A DNA stretch of 49,023 nt, from positions 1 to 49,023 of the forward strand of contig JAMLGT010000021.1 in assembly GCA_023957755.1 (NCBI GenBank), given 5' to 3'. Below the pieces are notes generated by a model. It saw only the letters and a program-made list of their open reading frames with translations, ran no database searches and was not told where the DNA came from. The translations under genes were made by a program, and so were the position numbers. The stretch comes from Chitinophagaceae bacterium. GTDB taxonomy: Bacteria; Bacteroidota; Bacteroidia; Chitinophagales; Chitinophagaceae. Below, one piece after another: positions 9,326 to 18,841 of this stretch (positions within the stretch are counted from its first letter, which is position 1; each line of letters starts with the position of its first letter).

Positions 9326-9436
9326 GGGTCGAATATTTTTAATTGATTGTACCCAATATCTGCACCCTGCCTTCCATTGCTGCCGGAAAAAAATAACCGG
9401 CTTGTTTATCAGAATTACTTCAGATACGGGCAACGG

Positions 9437-9444
9437 CAAATATA
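9437..9444 (-). promoter_or_regulatory. Predicted -7 element upstream of smc
   Basis: On the minus strand this reads TATATTTG, a full match to the Bacteroidota TAnnTTTG box. No clear TTG sits 19 bp upstream, so the -33 part is weak. Its position about 112 nt before the GTG start of smc implies a leader of roughly 100 nt and argues against the upstream ATG at 9439. Confidence 0.45.
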
Positions 9445-9598
9445 TATGGAATTGTGCTTTTAAGGTAAGTATAAGGCTGTAAAGGGCTTGCTAAATTATT
9501 CACAGGTTCTTCACAAAAATTACCCTGTTTTTTCCAAAAATGACAGAAAATCAGTCAAAAAAACGACGAATATCATTTTTTTTCATCTTTATGAGTTT

Positions 9599-9606
9599 TA
9601 CCTTTG
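9599..9606 (+). promoter_or_regulatory. Predicted -7 promoter element of the universal stress gene
   Basis: TACCTTTG fully matches the Bacteroidota TAnnTTTG box, 43 nt before the ATG at 9649. The sequence upstream is T-rich without a clear TTG at the usual distance. The 5' leader is AT-rich, as is common in this phylum. Confidence 0.55.
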
Positions 9607-9648
9607 CACACGAATTTTAAATTCAAGACACAATAAAACCTACTTTTT

Positions 9649-10464
9649 ATGAAAAAATTTTTGGTTCCTATTGACTTTTCTGAAACTTCATTGAACGCAG
9701 CAAAATATGCAGCCGGTTTGGTGCAGGGGATTGCAGACTCGCACTTGATCCTGTATCATGTATATAGCAAGATTACATTAGCTACTCTTTCTGCAAAAGA
9801 TGAGGGGTCTCGTCAGAAGGTGAGCGAAGGAGCATTGGAAGAGGTTAAAAAAGATTTGAATCAGTCTGGTTCTCTTTTCATTTCCTGTGTGGCAGAAGAA
9901 GGTGGTTTTATCGAGAACCTCAGCGATTATGTGCAGGGTAATAAGATAGACCTTATCATTATGGGTATTACCGGTAGCAGCCGGATAAAGCAGGTGTTTA
10001 TGGGGACAAATACACTTAATGTCGTGCGCAATGTAAACTGCCCTGTAATGATTATTCCTCCCCAGGCACATTTCAAGGGGTTAAAGAAGGTAGTATTTAC
10101 CTCAGACTTTAAAGATGTAGCCAGAACCCACCCATTTGATGCCATTGAGAAGCTGCTGGACATGTTCCATCCTAAGCTGGAGGTGCTGAATGTGGATGAG
10201 GAACACTATGTAGAATTGTCAGAAGAATATAAAGTGGAAAAGCGCTCAATGGAAGAAGGATTGGGTAAATATAATCCCGAGTATGCATTCCTCAGGGCGT
10301 ATGACTTCCTGGACGGAATAAGTTCTTTCGTAGAGTCGCGTGAAATTGATGCAATCATCACATTGCCCAAGAAGCACAGCTTTTTGAGTCAACTTTTCAA
10401 GACAAGCCATACCAAAATGCTTGCTTATCATAGTACGGTTCCGATTATCGCAGTTCCGGTGTAG
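9649..10464 (+). CDS. Universal stress protein, tandem UspA domains
   Basis: 271 residues with two UspA-like alpha/beta domains. The first starts KKFLVPIDFSETSLNAA and keeps the nucleotide-binding pattern G-x2-G-x9-G(S/T) in GITGSSRIKQVFMGTNT (about residues 105-121), followed by CPVMIIPP. The second (about 143-271) starts KKVVFTSDFKD and ends with a Usp-like strand VPIIAVPV, but its glycine pattern is lost (LPKKHSFLSQLFKTSHTK), so only the first domain is likely to bind ATP. These cytoplasmic proteins are associated with stress and growth arrest; the specific role is unknown. It is divergent from smc with its own promoter, and no convincing terminator follows. Confidence 0.9.
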   Translation: MKKFLVPIDFSETSLNAAKYAAGLVQGIADSHLILYHVYSKITLATLSAKDEGSRQKVSEGALEEVKKDLNQSGSLFISCVAEEGGFIENLSDYVQGNKIDLIIMGITGSSRIKQVFMGTNTLNVVRNVNCPVMIIPPQAHFKGLKKVVFTSDFKDVARTHPFDAIEKLLDMFHPKLEVLNVDEEHYVELSEEYKVEKRSMEEGLGKYNPEYAFLRAYDFLDGISSFVESREIDAIITLPKKHSFLSQLFKTSHTKMLAYHSTVPIIAVPV

Positions 10465-10706
10465 GCACTCCCTGCCCTACAGGTAGATTTTTTAGCAGAA
10501 AGCAAAAAATAGCATGCTGAAATACGCAGCGGCTTCACCTTTGTCTTTGCAGGAAATACTATATTTTGTAATTTGGCAGACATCAGTTGCAATTGAATTA
10601 CGAAACAGATTAATCAGCTGTATTTCCCAAGGGATTTTTTCCCGAAATAGTGGATTGCGGAACATTGGGTTATAATTAGCATCCGCAAAGGCGAAAGATT
10701 ATTTTT

Positions 10707-11654
10707 ATGAAAAATATTAAACTAATTGAAGTGCCCAGTGAAATAGGGGCCGGAACCCGTGGCGCCAGTCTTGGCGTGGAAGCTATTAAAATAGCAGCAC
10801 TGGATTTCATGAGTAACTTCTTCATTCATTTTCCGTCAGAAAAAGTACAAACTGAAAATCAGATGTTATTCGAGCCGATACACTCTCCCTATGCAAAAAG
10901 GCTTCAGGGGGTGCTGACCATGACAAAACGGATTTCATCTGCAGTTACAGACAGTATTCAGAATAACTTTTTTCCTATAGTAATTAGTGGCGACCACAGT
11001 AATGCTGTCGGCACTATCGCGGGAATAAAAGCGGCTCTGCCAGACAGTAAACTGGGTGTAATATGGATAGACGCTCATGCAGACCTTCATACCCCCTACA
11101 CCACTCCCTCAGGGAATGTGCACGGAATGCCGCTGGCAGCAAGCATTGGTGAAAACAATTCGAGATCAAAAGTGCATGAACTCGACGAAAAGACCGCAAA
11201 ACAATGGGAAGAACTGAAAAGCTGGGGCAAGACAACACCAAAAGTACTGGGAGAAAATATCGTATTCATCTCACTTCGCGATTTTGAGAAGGAAGAAAAA
11301 GCACTTATCGACAAGTATGGCATGAAAGTGATCACTACCAGTGAAGTGAGAAGAAAAGGGGTTGAAAGTGTGGTGCGCAGTTCGCTGAAGTTTCTCAATG
11401 AGTGCACACATATTTATGTGAGCTTTGATGTGGATAGCCTGGATCCTTCAATCAGCAGAGGTACAGGAACCCCCGTGGGCAACGGATTGAAAGAGAGAGA
11501 GGCCGACGATCTGGTAAGTAAACTATTGCAAAACCGTAAGGTGTGCTGTTTCGAAATTACAGAAGTGAACCCTACCCTCGACACAGAAAACCAAATGGCA
11601 GAAATAGCCTTTCATATCCTGCAAAGAGGCGTGAATGTGCTGATGATGAATTAA
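10707..11654 (+). CDS. rocF: Arginase
   Basis: Hydrolyses L-arginine to L-ornithine and urea with a binuclear Mn centre. The 315-residue protein has all expected metal ligands: H97 in SGDHS, D122/H124/D126 in DAHAD, and D241/D243 in SFDVDSLDP. The substrate loop SGNVHGMPLA follows the DAHAD motif, and EVNP occurs near the C-terminus. The SGNxHG loop favours arginase over agmatinase or formimidoylglutamase, although ureohydrolase specificity is hard to fix from sequence alone. An insert of about 35 residues between SGNVHG and VFISLRD is charged and probably surface exposed. The gene stands alone; proline dehydrogenase 5.6 kb away could use the proline formed from ornithine, but nothing links them transcriptionally. 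The 242 nt upstream show no clear promoter match or RNA element. Confidence 0.85.
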   Translation: MKNIKLIEVPSEIGAGTRGASLGVEAIKIAALDFMSNFFIHFPSEKVQTENQMLFEPIHSPYAKRLQGVLTMTKRISSAVTDSIQNNFFPIVISGDHSNAVGTIAGIKAALPDSKLGVIWIDAHADLHTPYTTPSGNVHGMPLAASIGENNSRSKVHELDEKTAKQWEELKSWGKTTPKVLGENIVFISLRDFEKEEKALIDKYGMKVITTSEVRRKGVESVVRSSLKFLNECTHIYVSFDVDSLDPSISRGTGTPVGNGLKEREADDLVSKLLQNRKVCCFEITEVNPTLDTENQMAEIAFHILQRGVNVLMMN

Positions 11655-11712
11655 TATCAGCGAATCGCACTCACAACATCACCCATGCAGACTATCAGAA
11701 ATTTATTACAGC

Positions 11713-14700
11713 CTATTCCCTGTTAAAAACCACTTTATAATTATAGCTGGTTCCATTTTCTACATCTGTCACCCGCAGCACATACATCCCCGGCGACAAG
11801 GACGATGGCTTATGCAATGTGTATCTATTGCCGGTAGCTTTTTCTCTTAAAATCACCCGTTGATTTACAAGGCTTAATAATTCTATCTGCCATAATTGTC
11901 TTGTGTGTGAGGTTTTCAATTCTATGTTCACATAATTCACGGCAGGGTTCGGATATATGTTTACGAGGTGGCTTCCCGATAATACCAGGTTGATAGATTT
12001 GCTATATACCACCTTCCCGTCTTCCATAATGATCCGCAGACGATACAGATTGTCACGTGCCGGTGAAGCATCCGTAAACAGATAATTGCCCGGAGAAACA
12101 TAATCCCTTATATTACGCTTCCCAATTATCTGATATTTGTTACCGGTGCTTCGCTCCACATGGTATTCTTTAATCCCCTTAGTGTTTGGCACTTCCCAGG
12201 TCAGGTCCACCTTCCCGTCCACAAATTTCCCAAAAAGCATTACCTGCTGTGCAGAAGTGGGTGTATAACACGCACCCGAAAGATTATATTCGTATGTCCT
12301 TTCAATACATCCATCATTAATGCTAACCTTACAGATATAATACCCTGTATCCGCATAAGATAAAGGATTAAAGGCCAATTTGTATCCGTACGAAATAAAC
12401 GTAAGGTCAGGAGTATCCTTCGTTTTCTTGAAATACCATGTAGTAACACTGTTAGGGATAGAGTCTATTCGCATTGTCACAGGCTGCCCCACACAATTTT
12501 CACTGACCATAATTGAATTATCGGCGAGTGGCAGGATACTGGCGTCGCCTAAGGATGCATTTCCACAGGCATCCACAGCCCTTAATCTGATTAATTGGTA
12601 ACTATATCCGTTGTCAATTTTAAAAATCGGGCTCGATTGCGGGCCTGCAATAATTGATGGCGTCGAGGGAATGCTTCCGATAATCTCATAAGTGAAAGGT
12701 CCTGCACCATGGGTGACCACTGCCCCCACACTAAATCCATCTTTATCGCACTGATATGCAGTAGAGCGTGTAAGCATAGGGAATGAGTACGGAGCGATGG
12801 TTACCGTGTCATACTCCTGCACGTTACATCCATCGTTGGTCTGGTAGCTGATAATATAGGTGCCGGGTCCATAGCTTGAGAAGGTATATTTATCACCGGA
12901 AACCATATCCGGATTTTTTGCAGGATTGTAGAGCACGCCATCCTTCTTGAAAAGCCGTACAGTCACCGGGCCTGTATTGGTAGTTACTTCCGTATGGAGG
13001 TTGCCGGATCCGTCTGGCCAAACACCACCCGGACATTTTTGTTCAACCGAAGGGGTGTGTTTTAAGTAACCGACAACCGGAGAAAGGTAGGCAGTGTCTT
13101 TGTTACCACAGCTTGTTTCCGCAATTATCATATACTGGTCACCTGCTGCTACATTCATAATGCTGTCCACTACTGTGGGGCCGGTCACTGTCTTCGTGTA
13201 AATCCATACGTTAGAAGGCGAATAAATCGTAAATGTGACGGGATATACATTGGCACTCAGATTGAATTTCGAGTATCCATAATAACACGACCTTGATGCT
13301 GAGGCTGTAATGTTAAATACCGGAGCTACCGAAGAGAAACAAACACTGAGCGTCGTGTCAAAACAACCATCTTTCGCAAGGATACAATAGCTTCCATAAC
13401 TGAGTTTGGTAAACGTACCTGAAGTATTAAAGCCCAGCGTGTCACCACTGCTGTTAGTAAGGTAGTAAACCGGGCTTGTAAGATTAGTCTGCCCCTTCAC
13501 AGAAGCTGTAAAATCGCTACAACTAAAGTCTTTTAATGTCACAGATGCACTTATTGAAGGCTTTGCCGGTGAGGCACTGAAGCAGGTAGTCAATACAGTA
13601 TCAGGGCAAATAGGGAAAGCCTTTATACAGTAATCTTCATAAGGTAACATTGTAAACACACCTGAACTGTCGCAACGCAACAGGTCTCCATTGCTGTTAT
13701 ACAAACAGAAGTTGCCCCCTGCAAGATTTACAGTGGATACTGATGCAGTAAAAGTTGAGCAGGTCTTATCTCTTTGAACGATAGTCATATCATTGACGGC
13801 CTGAGGCGGACCTACGGTAATACATCTTTGTACGGTGGTGTCTCTGCAACCATCCTTCAGGGTAATACAATAACTTCCCAATGGAATACTGTCAAAGATT
13901 CCGGTATCGTTACATTCTATCAGGTTTCCATCAGCATCATAGATACAGAAGGTTGGATTGATAATACCATCATGGTCGATATCAAGACCAAAATTGTCAC
14001 AATTCACATACGAAGGCACAATGATGTCCGGAAATACCGGTGGTGGTGGTGCTACCATAAAACACCTCTGGATAGTAGTGTCAGAGCAGTCTTCAGTAAT
14101 TCTAACGCAATAGTATCCGTAAGGAAGGCTTTTAAACTCTCCTGTAAAATTACAATTCAAAGGGAACCCTCTTCCGTTTCTGTAAATACAGAATTTGGGG
14201 TTAGTCAGATTTTTCCACCCAGTGATGGCGACATCAAAAGTGGTGCAGGTGTAATTTGAAATTTTCACCTGGTCATCTACCGAAGGCTGTGCCGGCGATG
14301 CGGTAAAGCATCTGGTAATCGTAGTATCCGCACAGTCGTCTGTGACTTTGATACAATAATAGCCATAACTGAGGCCTGTAAAGATGCCATCGTTATTACA
14401 CGCTATTTCATTTCCATCTTTATCATAAAGACAAAAGTTGGGGTTAATAAGGTTTTTCATTCCGGTCACCTTTACCGAAAACATCATGCAGATTTGATCG
14501 TAAATAACTACCTGGTCATCAATAGATTCTTTAAATGATACTGCTTTGTAAACACTCTTAATAATCCCACATGTATCCATAGCCAGGAGTTGTACTGAAT
14601 TAATCCCTGGGATATAAATACCTGAATAGGGACTGTCCGACCATACAGTGTCTGTAGATCCTTGTGGAAGTATGGCATATTTCATTCCGGGAATTCCGGT

Positions 14701-15366
14701 AATCGTACTAATGTTGCCTCTGCTATCCGTTACCACGATGTAACCTGAAGCTGAATCACATGAAATCTTTGTAAAGGAAGCACTGTCGATTTTCCATGTA
14801 TAGTTCCCAATGTCCACAATGCGGGTCTGAATACCGCCACAGGAATCTGTGAGTCTGACTGTGTATTCACCCGCCGGAAGGTTATGAAACTCGCCGGTGG
14901 AACTGATGGTGCCCACTTGCGAGGGAGAGGGAGGCATGATGGTAAAAGTAAAAGGTGCTCGCCCATAATGGAACTCATCCAGAAGGATACTCCCATTGCT
15001 TCCATTATCGCAACTCACATCCACTCCGGATAAAGAGAATCTGGGATCTGCATAGTTCCCCCCAACGGTTACATCCTGTATAGTGAAAGTGCAGCCATTA
15101 TTGATATCAAATACCTCTACGGAATACACACCGGCAGATAACCCGGTGATAGAGTCAGCACTGGTATAATCAATTGAGACCGGGCCTGTAACTTTATATT
15201 TATAGGTTCCCGATCCACCGGTAGCATTAATCTTTATGGCACCGGTAGCAGCACATCTTGATTCAAAAGACACAGTGGTGGCCCCCAGTGATTCACACTG
15301 GCTGAATACAGATTGGCTGAAAACCAACATCAACAATAAGAGAATGTAGGTAGAAATGTTTTTCAT
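11713..15366 (-). CDS. Large secreted protein with five cysteine-rich repeats and T9SS sorting domain
   Basis: 1217 residues with a signal peptide (1-22, ...SQSVFSQ). The N-terminal part (about 23-280) has SprB-like beta domains of the kind GSGTYKYKVTG...GLSAGVYSVEV...NGCTFT. Residues about 282-682 hold five repeats of about 80 residues; repeats 1-4 each keep six cysteines in the order C..F, FC.Y, C-N/D, YC, C.DT, CF. Repeat 5 keeps only four. A mixed region with further Ig/SprB-like domains follows. The C-terminal T9SS type A sorting domain starts at the YPNP motif (about 1136) and ends VLRVTD...YNYKVVF. The protein is therefore probably exported by T9SS to the surface or medium; an adhesive or structural role is an inference. 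It is convergent with the arginase gene and divergent from gmd. Confidence 0.87.
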   Translation of the reverse strand: MKNISTYILLLLMLVFSQSVFSQCESLGATTVSFESRCAATGAIKINATGGSGTYKYKVTGPVSIDYTSADSITGLSAGVYSVEVFDINNGCTFTIQDVTVGGNYADPRFSLSGVDVSCDNGSNGSILLDEFHYGRAPFTFTIMPPSPSQVGTISSTGEFHNLPAGEYTVRLTDSCGGIQTRIVDIGNYTWKIDSASFTKISCDSASGYIVVTDSRGNISTITGIPGMKYAILPQGSTDTVWSDSPYSGIYIPGINSVQLLAMDTCGIIKSVYKAVSFKESIDDQVVIYDQICMMFSVKVTGMKNLINPNFCLYDKDGNEIACNNDGIFTGLSYGYYCIKVTDDCADTTITRCFTASPAQPSVDDQVKISNYTCTTFDVAITGWKNLTNPKFCIYRNGRGFPLNCNFTGEFKSLPYGYYCVRITEDCSDTTIQRCFMVAPPPPVFPDIIVPSYVNCDNFGLDIDHDGIINPTFCIYDADGNLIECNDTGIFDSIPLGSYCITLKDGCRDTTVQRCITVGPPQAVNDMTIVQRDKTCSTFTASVSTVNLAGGNFCLYNSNGDLLRCDSSGVFTMLPYEDYCIKAFPICPDTVLTTCFSASPAKPSISASVTLKDFSCSDFTASVKGQTNLTSPVYYLTNSSGDTLGFNTSGTFTKLSYGSYCILAKDGCFDTTLSVCFSSVAPVFNITASASRSCYYGYSKFNLSANVYPVTFTIYSPSNVWIYTKTVTGPTVVDSIMNVAAGDQYMIIAETSCGNKDTAYLSPVVGYLKHTPSVEQKCPGGVWPDGSGNLHTEVTTNTGPVTVRLFKKDGVLYNPAKNPDMVSGDKYTFSSYGPGTYIISYQTNDGCNVQEYDTVTIAPYSFPMLTRSTAYQCDKDGFSVGAVVTHGAGPFTYEIIGSIPSTPSIIAGPQSSPIFKIDNGYSYQLIRLRAVDACGNASLGDASILPLADNSIMVSENCVGQPVTMRIDSIPNSVTTWYFKKTKDTPDLTFISYGYKLAFNPLSYADTGYYICKVSINDGCIERTYEYNLSGACYTPTSAQQVMLFGKFVDGKVDLTWEVPNTKGIKEYHVERSTGNKYQIIGKRNIRDYVSPGNYLFTDASPARDNLYRLRIIMEDGKVVYSKSINLVLSGSHLVNIYPNPAVNYVNIELKTSHTRQLWQIELLSLVNQRVILREKATGNRYTLHKPSSLSPGMYVLRVTDVENGTSYNYKVVFNRE

Positions 15367-15567
15367 GCAGGTGCTGGGTATTGGATAAAAAATTCCTCTA
15401 TTCTTCTCCTAATTAAAACGTATTTCAGGACTATTTATTGGGTCTGGTTGCGAATTATTGAAGAAGCTGGATAATATGTTGTGACTCAAATCGTTATAAC
15501 AGACTTTAGCCTGTTTATTAATACGGCCCAAAATTCTTAACATTGCACAACTAAACTTTAGCCCCGG

Positions 15568-16656
15568 ATGAAAACAGCATTGATAACAGGTATCACAGGA
15601 CAGGACGGCGCATATTTGGCTGAACTTTTGATTTCAAAAGGATATATGGTGCACGGCATAAAAAGGCGTGCTTCATTGATCAATACACATCGAATCGACC
15701 ACCTCTATGTAGATCCTCACGCAACAGAAGTGGGATTTCGCCTTCACTACGGCGATCTGACCGATAGCACAAATTTGATCAGGATTGTACAGGAGACACA
15801 GCCCGACGAGATATACAATCTGGGTGCAATGAGCCATGTGAAAGTGAGTTTTGAAACGCCGGAATACACTGCAAATGCAGACGGAATAGGCACACTTCGA
15901 CTCCTTGAAGCAATAAGGATCCTGAAGATGGAAAACAAGACGAAGTTTTATCAGGCTTCCACATCTGAACTGTTTGGGCTGGTGCAGGAAGTACCACAGA
16001 AAGAAACAACTCCATTTTATCCCAGAAGCCCTTATGGAGTAGCCAAGCTATTTGGATATTGGACAACAGTAAACTACCGCGAAGCATATAATATGTTTGC
16101 ATGTAACGGGATACTCTTTAATCACGAAAGCCCCCTGCGGGGAGAGACCTTTGTAACCCGTAAGGTTACCCGTGCTGTAGCCTCCATTGCATTAGGGTTT
16201 GAAAAAATGCTCTATCTCGGAAACCTGGATGCAAAAAGAGACTGGGGCCATGCACGAGATTATGTGGAGGCCATGTGGTTAATATTGCAGCAGAATCATC
16301 CGGAAGACTTTGTGATTGCTACAGGGGTCACCACATCCGTGAGAGATTTAATAAAGGTTGCATTTGAAGAAGTAGGTATTGAGTTGACCTTTGAAGGATC
16401 CGGTGCCGATGAAAAAGGAATTGTCGTAAAGTGTACAAACGAAAAGTATCAGATAGCGCCTGGTACCCAGGTAGTAGCAATAGATCCCAATTATTATCGA
16501 CCCACTGAGGTAGATCTTCTTATTGGCGATGCTACAAAAGCAAAAGAAAAATTAGGTTGGAAGCCTAAATACACCATGGAGGAGATGGTGAAAGAGATGG
16601 TAAGAAATGATCTGGAGGTCTGTGCAATTAACAGAGAAAGTAAACGCTTTCTTTAA
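15568..16656 (+). CDS. gmd: GDP-mannose 4,6-dehydratase
   Basis: Converts GDP-D-mannose to GDP-4-dehydro-6-deoxy-D-mannose, the precursor of GDP-fucose, GDP-rhamnose and related sugars for surface glycans. The 362-residue extended SDR protein has the NADP-binding motif GITGQDGAY (8-16), the RR signature [16 protein letters not shown] typical of Gmd, catalytic Y156-x3-K160 within SPYGVAK, and [19 protein letters not shown] in the substrate region. Length and motifs are full for the family. It is the only sugar-nucleotide gene here; no fucose synthase or polysaccharide cluster adjoins. Divergent from the large T9SS gene across 201 nt in which I see no full promoter match. Confidence 0.96.
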   Translation: MKTALITGITGQDGAYLAELLISKGYMVHGIKRRASLINTHRIDHLYVDPHATEVGFRLHYGDLTDSTNLIRIVQETQPDEIYNLGAMSHVKVSFETPEYTANADGIGTLRLLEAIRILKMENKTKFYQASTSELFGLVQEVPQKETTPFYPRSPYGVAKLFGYWTTVNYREAYNMFACNGILFNHESPLRGETFVTRKVTRAVASIALGFEKMLYLGNLDAKRDWGHARDYVEAMWLILQQNHPEDFVIATGVTTSVRDLIKVAFEEVGIELTFEGSGADEKGIVVKCTNEKYQIAPGTQVVAIDPNYYRPTEVDLLIGDATKAKEKLGWKPKYTMEEMVKEMVRNDLEVCAINRESKRFL

Positions 16657-16823
16657 GTTATTCACCAGATATCCGCCATTTTCACACCACAATCACAAAA
16701 AGAAGTGATTTTGTAATAAAATTCCTTTTTTTGCATGACAGAATTACCGCTTTTGGCTATTGGCAGCAATTTTGTAATTAATATCAACAATTAAACAAAC
16801 ATTACACAATAAATTAAAGTAAT

Positions 16824-17141
16824 ATGGCTCAGGAATTTACAGAAGCAAACTTCAAAGAAAAAGTACTAGACTCAGATAAACTCACTATGATCGATTTCTG
16901 GGCTGAATGGTGCGGTCCTTGCCGTGCAATAGGCCCTGTAGTTGAAGAACTGGCAAAAGAATACGATGGGAAGGTGAATATAGGAAAGGTGGATGTCGAT
17001 AAAAACCCCGATCTGGGTGCGCAATATGGAATTACGAGTATCCCGGCAATTCTTTTTGTGAAAGAAGGTAAAGTTATCGATAAATTAATCGGTAGCCAGC
17101 CAAAAGCTAACTTCGTTAAGAAGATAGAATCACACATGTAA
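16824..17141 (+). CDS. trxA: Thioredoxin
   Basis: A 105-residue cytoplasmic disulfide reductase with the active site W29-C-G-P-C33 in FWAEWCGPC, the cis-proline in TSIPAILF, and the C-terminal helix after GSQPK. There is no signal peptide. The length is that of classical thioredoxin 1. It is monocistronic in appearance: it is preceded by an AT-rich leader and followed by an intrinsic terminator at 17163-17191. Confidence 0.97.
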   Translation: MAQEFTEANFKEKVLDSDKLTMIDFWAEWCGPCRAIGPVVEELAKEYDGKVNIGKVDVDKNPDLGAQYGITSIPAILFVKEGKVIDKLIGSQPKANFVKKIESHM

Positions 17142-17162
17142 GTATCGGTAAAGAAACTTAGA

Positions 17163-17191
17163 AAAAATCCTGTTTTATGCAGGATTTTTTT
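17163..17191 (+). terminator. Rho-independent terminator of trxA
   Basis: Stem AAATCCTG / CAGGATTT with loop TTTTATG, running into a T tract. It begins about 22 nt after the thioredoxin stop codon. Confidence 0.85.
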
Positions 17192-17281
17192 ATCTGGTTC
17201 ACTTATAAGGGTACTGCAAAATCATTATAAGAATTAGACTTATTCATCATTAGAACACAAAAAAAGAACCGAATTTTCTTC

Positions 17282-18379
17282 ATGAAGAATAGATTTCTCA
17301 TACTCTTTCTGCTTATGGTGCAGCACACCTTTGCACAGACTGATCATAAGATTGAGAATTTAATAATCATAACCACAGACGGTTTTCGCTGGCAGGAGGT
17401 GTTCACAGGGATGGACTCTGCCATTGCTAACATGGGAATATATAATGAAAACGCGCGGGAAGCTATTTTTAAAAAGTATTGGGCTGATAATCCGGAAGAC
17501 AGAAGAAAGAAACTCCTACCCTTTTTCTGGAATACGATTGGAATCAAAGGACAGGTGTACGGGAACAGAAACCTGGACAATTATGTGAATGTCGCCAATC
17601 CTTATTGGTTTTCTTACCCGGGCTATAATGAGATATTTACCGGATACGCGGATACGTTAGTAAACTCCAATAGCTACAAAAGCAATCCCAATACGAATGT
17701 ACTTGCATTTCTCAACAAGTTTCCTGCTTATAATGGCAGGGTGGCCGCATTTGGCGCATGGGAAGCATTTGAGCGGATATTGAATGAAGCAGAATCCGGG
17801 TTTCCTGTAGTGAATGCATTTAAACCTTTTGGTGGTAACAATCCGAACACAAAAGAAAAGCTCATAAACAATATGCTTAAAGATTCCTATAGGATATTTG
17901 GTAACGGTGAATGTCTGGATGTCTTTACACATTACGGCGCGATGGAAGCCTGGAAAAAGGATAAGTTGAAAATTATGTATATCGCGTATGGTGAGACCGA
18001 TGAGTTTGCACACTCTGGAAAATATCGCTCCTATCTGGATGCAGCTCACCAGTTTGACAAATGGCTGAAATCTATCTGGAAAACCATTGAAAACAATCCG
18101 GAATACAATGGAAAAACAGCACTATTCATTACTACTGATCACGGTCGTGGTGATGCCCTACTGGATTCCAAATGGACAAGTCATGGTGAAGAAGTAAATG
18201 GAGCTGACGAAATCTGGTTTGCCGTGATGGCTCCGGGTTTAATAAAAGGAAAAGGAGAAATAAGAGAAAAAGGGCAGTATTACCAAAAACAATTTGCGCA
18301 GACACTTGCCGGATTGCTGGGGTATGAGTTCAAAGCAAACCACCCTGTAGCAGAGGCGGTGAAGGAGATTTATAAGTAG
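17282..18379 (+). CDS. Secreted alkaline phosphatase superfamily protein
   Basis: 365 residues with a signal peptide (1-19, ...QHTFAQ). The alkaline-phosphatase/sulfatase metal-binding pattern is visible: D33 in IIITTDGFRW, a nucleophile region around WFSYPGYNEIFTG (about residues 109-121), D240/H244 in GETDEFAH, D286/H287 in TTDHGRGD, and a final His in WTSHG. These fit the two-metal phosphodiesterase/phosphomutase fold. Automatic annotation of such proteins as phosphoglyceromutase is only fold-based; the substrate cannot be read from sequence. The predicted site of action is the periplasm. It ends one base before the stop codon of the convergent DUF488 gene, so the two mRNAs share their 3' ends. 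Confidence 0.8.
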   Translation: MKNRFLILFLLMVQHTFAQTDHKIENLIIITTDGFRWQEVFTGMDSAIANMGIYNENAREAIFKKYWADNPEDRRKKLLPFFWNTIGIKGQVYGNRNLDNYVNVANPYWFSYPGYNEIFTGYADTLVNSNSYKSNPNTNVLAFLNKFPAYNGRVAAFGAWEAFERILNEAESGFPVVNAFKPFGGNNPNTKEKLINNMLKDSYRIFGNGECLDVFTHYGAMEAWKKDKLKIMYIAYGETDEFAHSGKYRSYLDAAHQFDKWLKSIWKTIENNPEYNGKTALFITTDHGRGDALLDSKWTSHGEEVNGADEIWFAVMAPGLIKGKGEIREKGQYYQKQFAQTLAGLLGYEFKANHPVAEAVKEIYK

Positions 18380-18380
18380 C

Positions 18381-18737
18381 TTATTTTTCCGACAGCAGAT
18401 GTCTTAACACCACGGCATCATTATGAGCCTCATCTTTTGCCGCATAAACCAGTGTGGTCATTTTTCCCTCTTTAATTTTTTGTTTCAAAATAGAAAATGC
18501 CTCCTTGTTTTCCAGAATCTCTGCTTTATACAATTTTTGAAATTGCTCCCACTTTGCAGGATCATGATTAAACCACTTTCTCAAATCCGTGGAAGGAGCA
18601 ATGTCTCGCAGCCATAAATCCACTTTAGCCACTTCTTTTGAAAGTCCGCGGGGCCACAATCTGTCAATGAGAATTCTGAAACCGTCCGATGCATCAGGTT
18701 CTTCATAAACCCGTTTTATTTGAAAATTACTTTTCAT
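18381..18737 (-). CDS. DUF488 family protein
   Basis: 118 residues with the hallmark sequence [15 protein letters not shown] (about residues 22-36), then [20 protein letters not shown] and [17 protein letters not shown]. This matches the small single-domain DUF488 proteins found widely in bacteria; the function is not established. It is cytoplasmic, with no membrane segment. The minus-strand box TAATTTTG (18769-18776), 32 nt before the ATG, is a plausible -7 promoter element. Convergent with the phosphatase-superfamily gene, with a single base between the stop codons. Confidence 0.88.
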   Translation of the reverse strand: MKSNFQIKRVYEEPDASDGFRILIDRLWPRGLSKEVAKVDLWLRDIAPSTDLRKWFNHDPAKWEQFQKLYKAEILENKEAFSILKQKIKEGKMTTLVYAAKDEAHNDAVVLRHLLSEK

Positions 18738-18768
18738 ACCGCATAATTTAGAATTAAACCTTTGCTCA

Positions 18769-18776
18769 CAAAATTA
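18769..18776 (-). promoter_or_regulatory. Predicted -7 element of the DUF488 gene
   Basis: Reads TAATTTTG on the minus strand, a full TAnnTTTG match, 32 nt before the start codon. No clear -33 TTG. Confidence 0.4.
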
Positions 18777-18841
18777 ATTCCAGTTTCCTTTTCTTAGTGT
18801 AAATTGAACCCCTATACTTAAACAAGCACAAATTATCCTTT

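Noticed and set aside
9326-9439. Longer SMC starting at the ATG at 9439
   Set aside because: The extra 38 residues have no match to the SMC head, and the ATG falls inside the predicted -7 promoter element.
13774-14259. 161-residue plus-strand ORF inside the large T9SS gene
   Set aside because: It lies antisense to the repeats, has no recognisable domain, and its length follows from the repeated codon pattern of the real gene.
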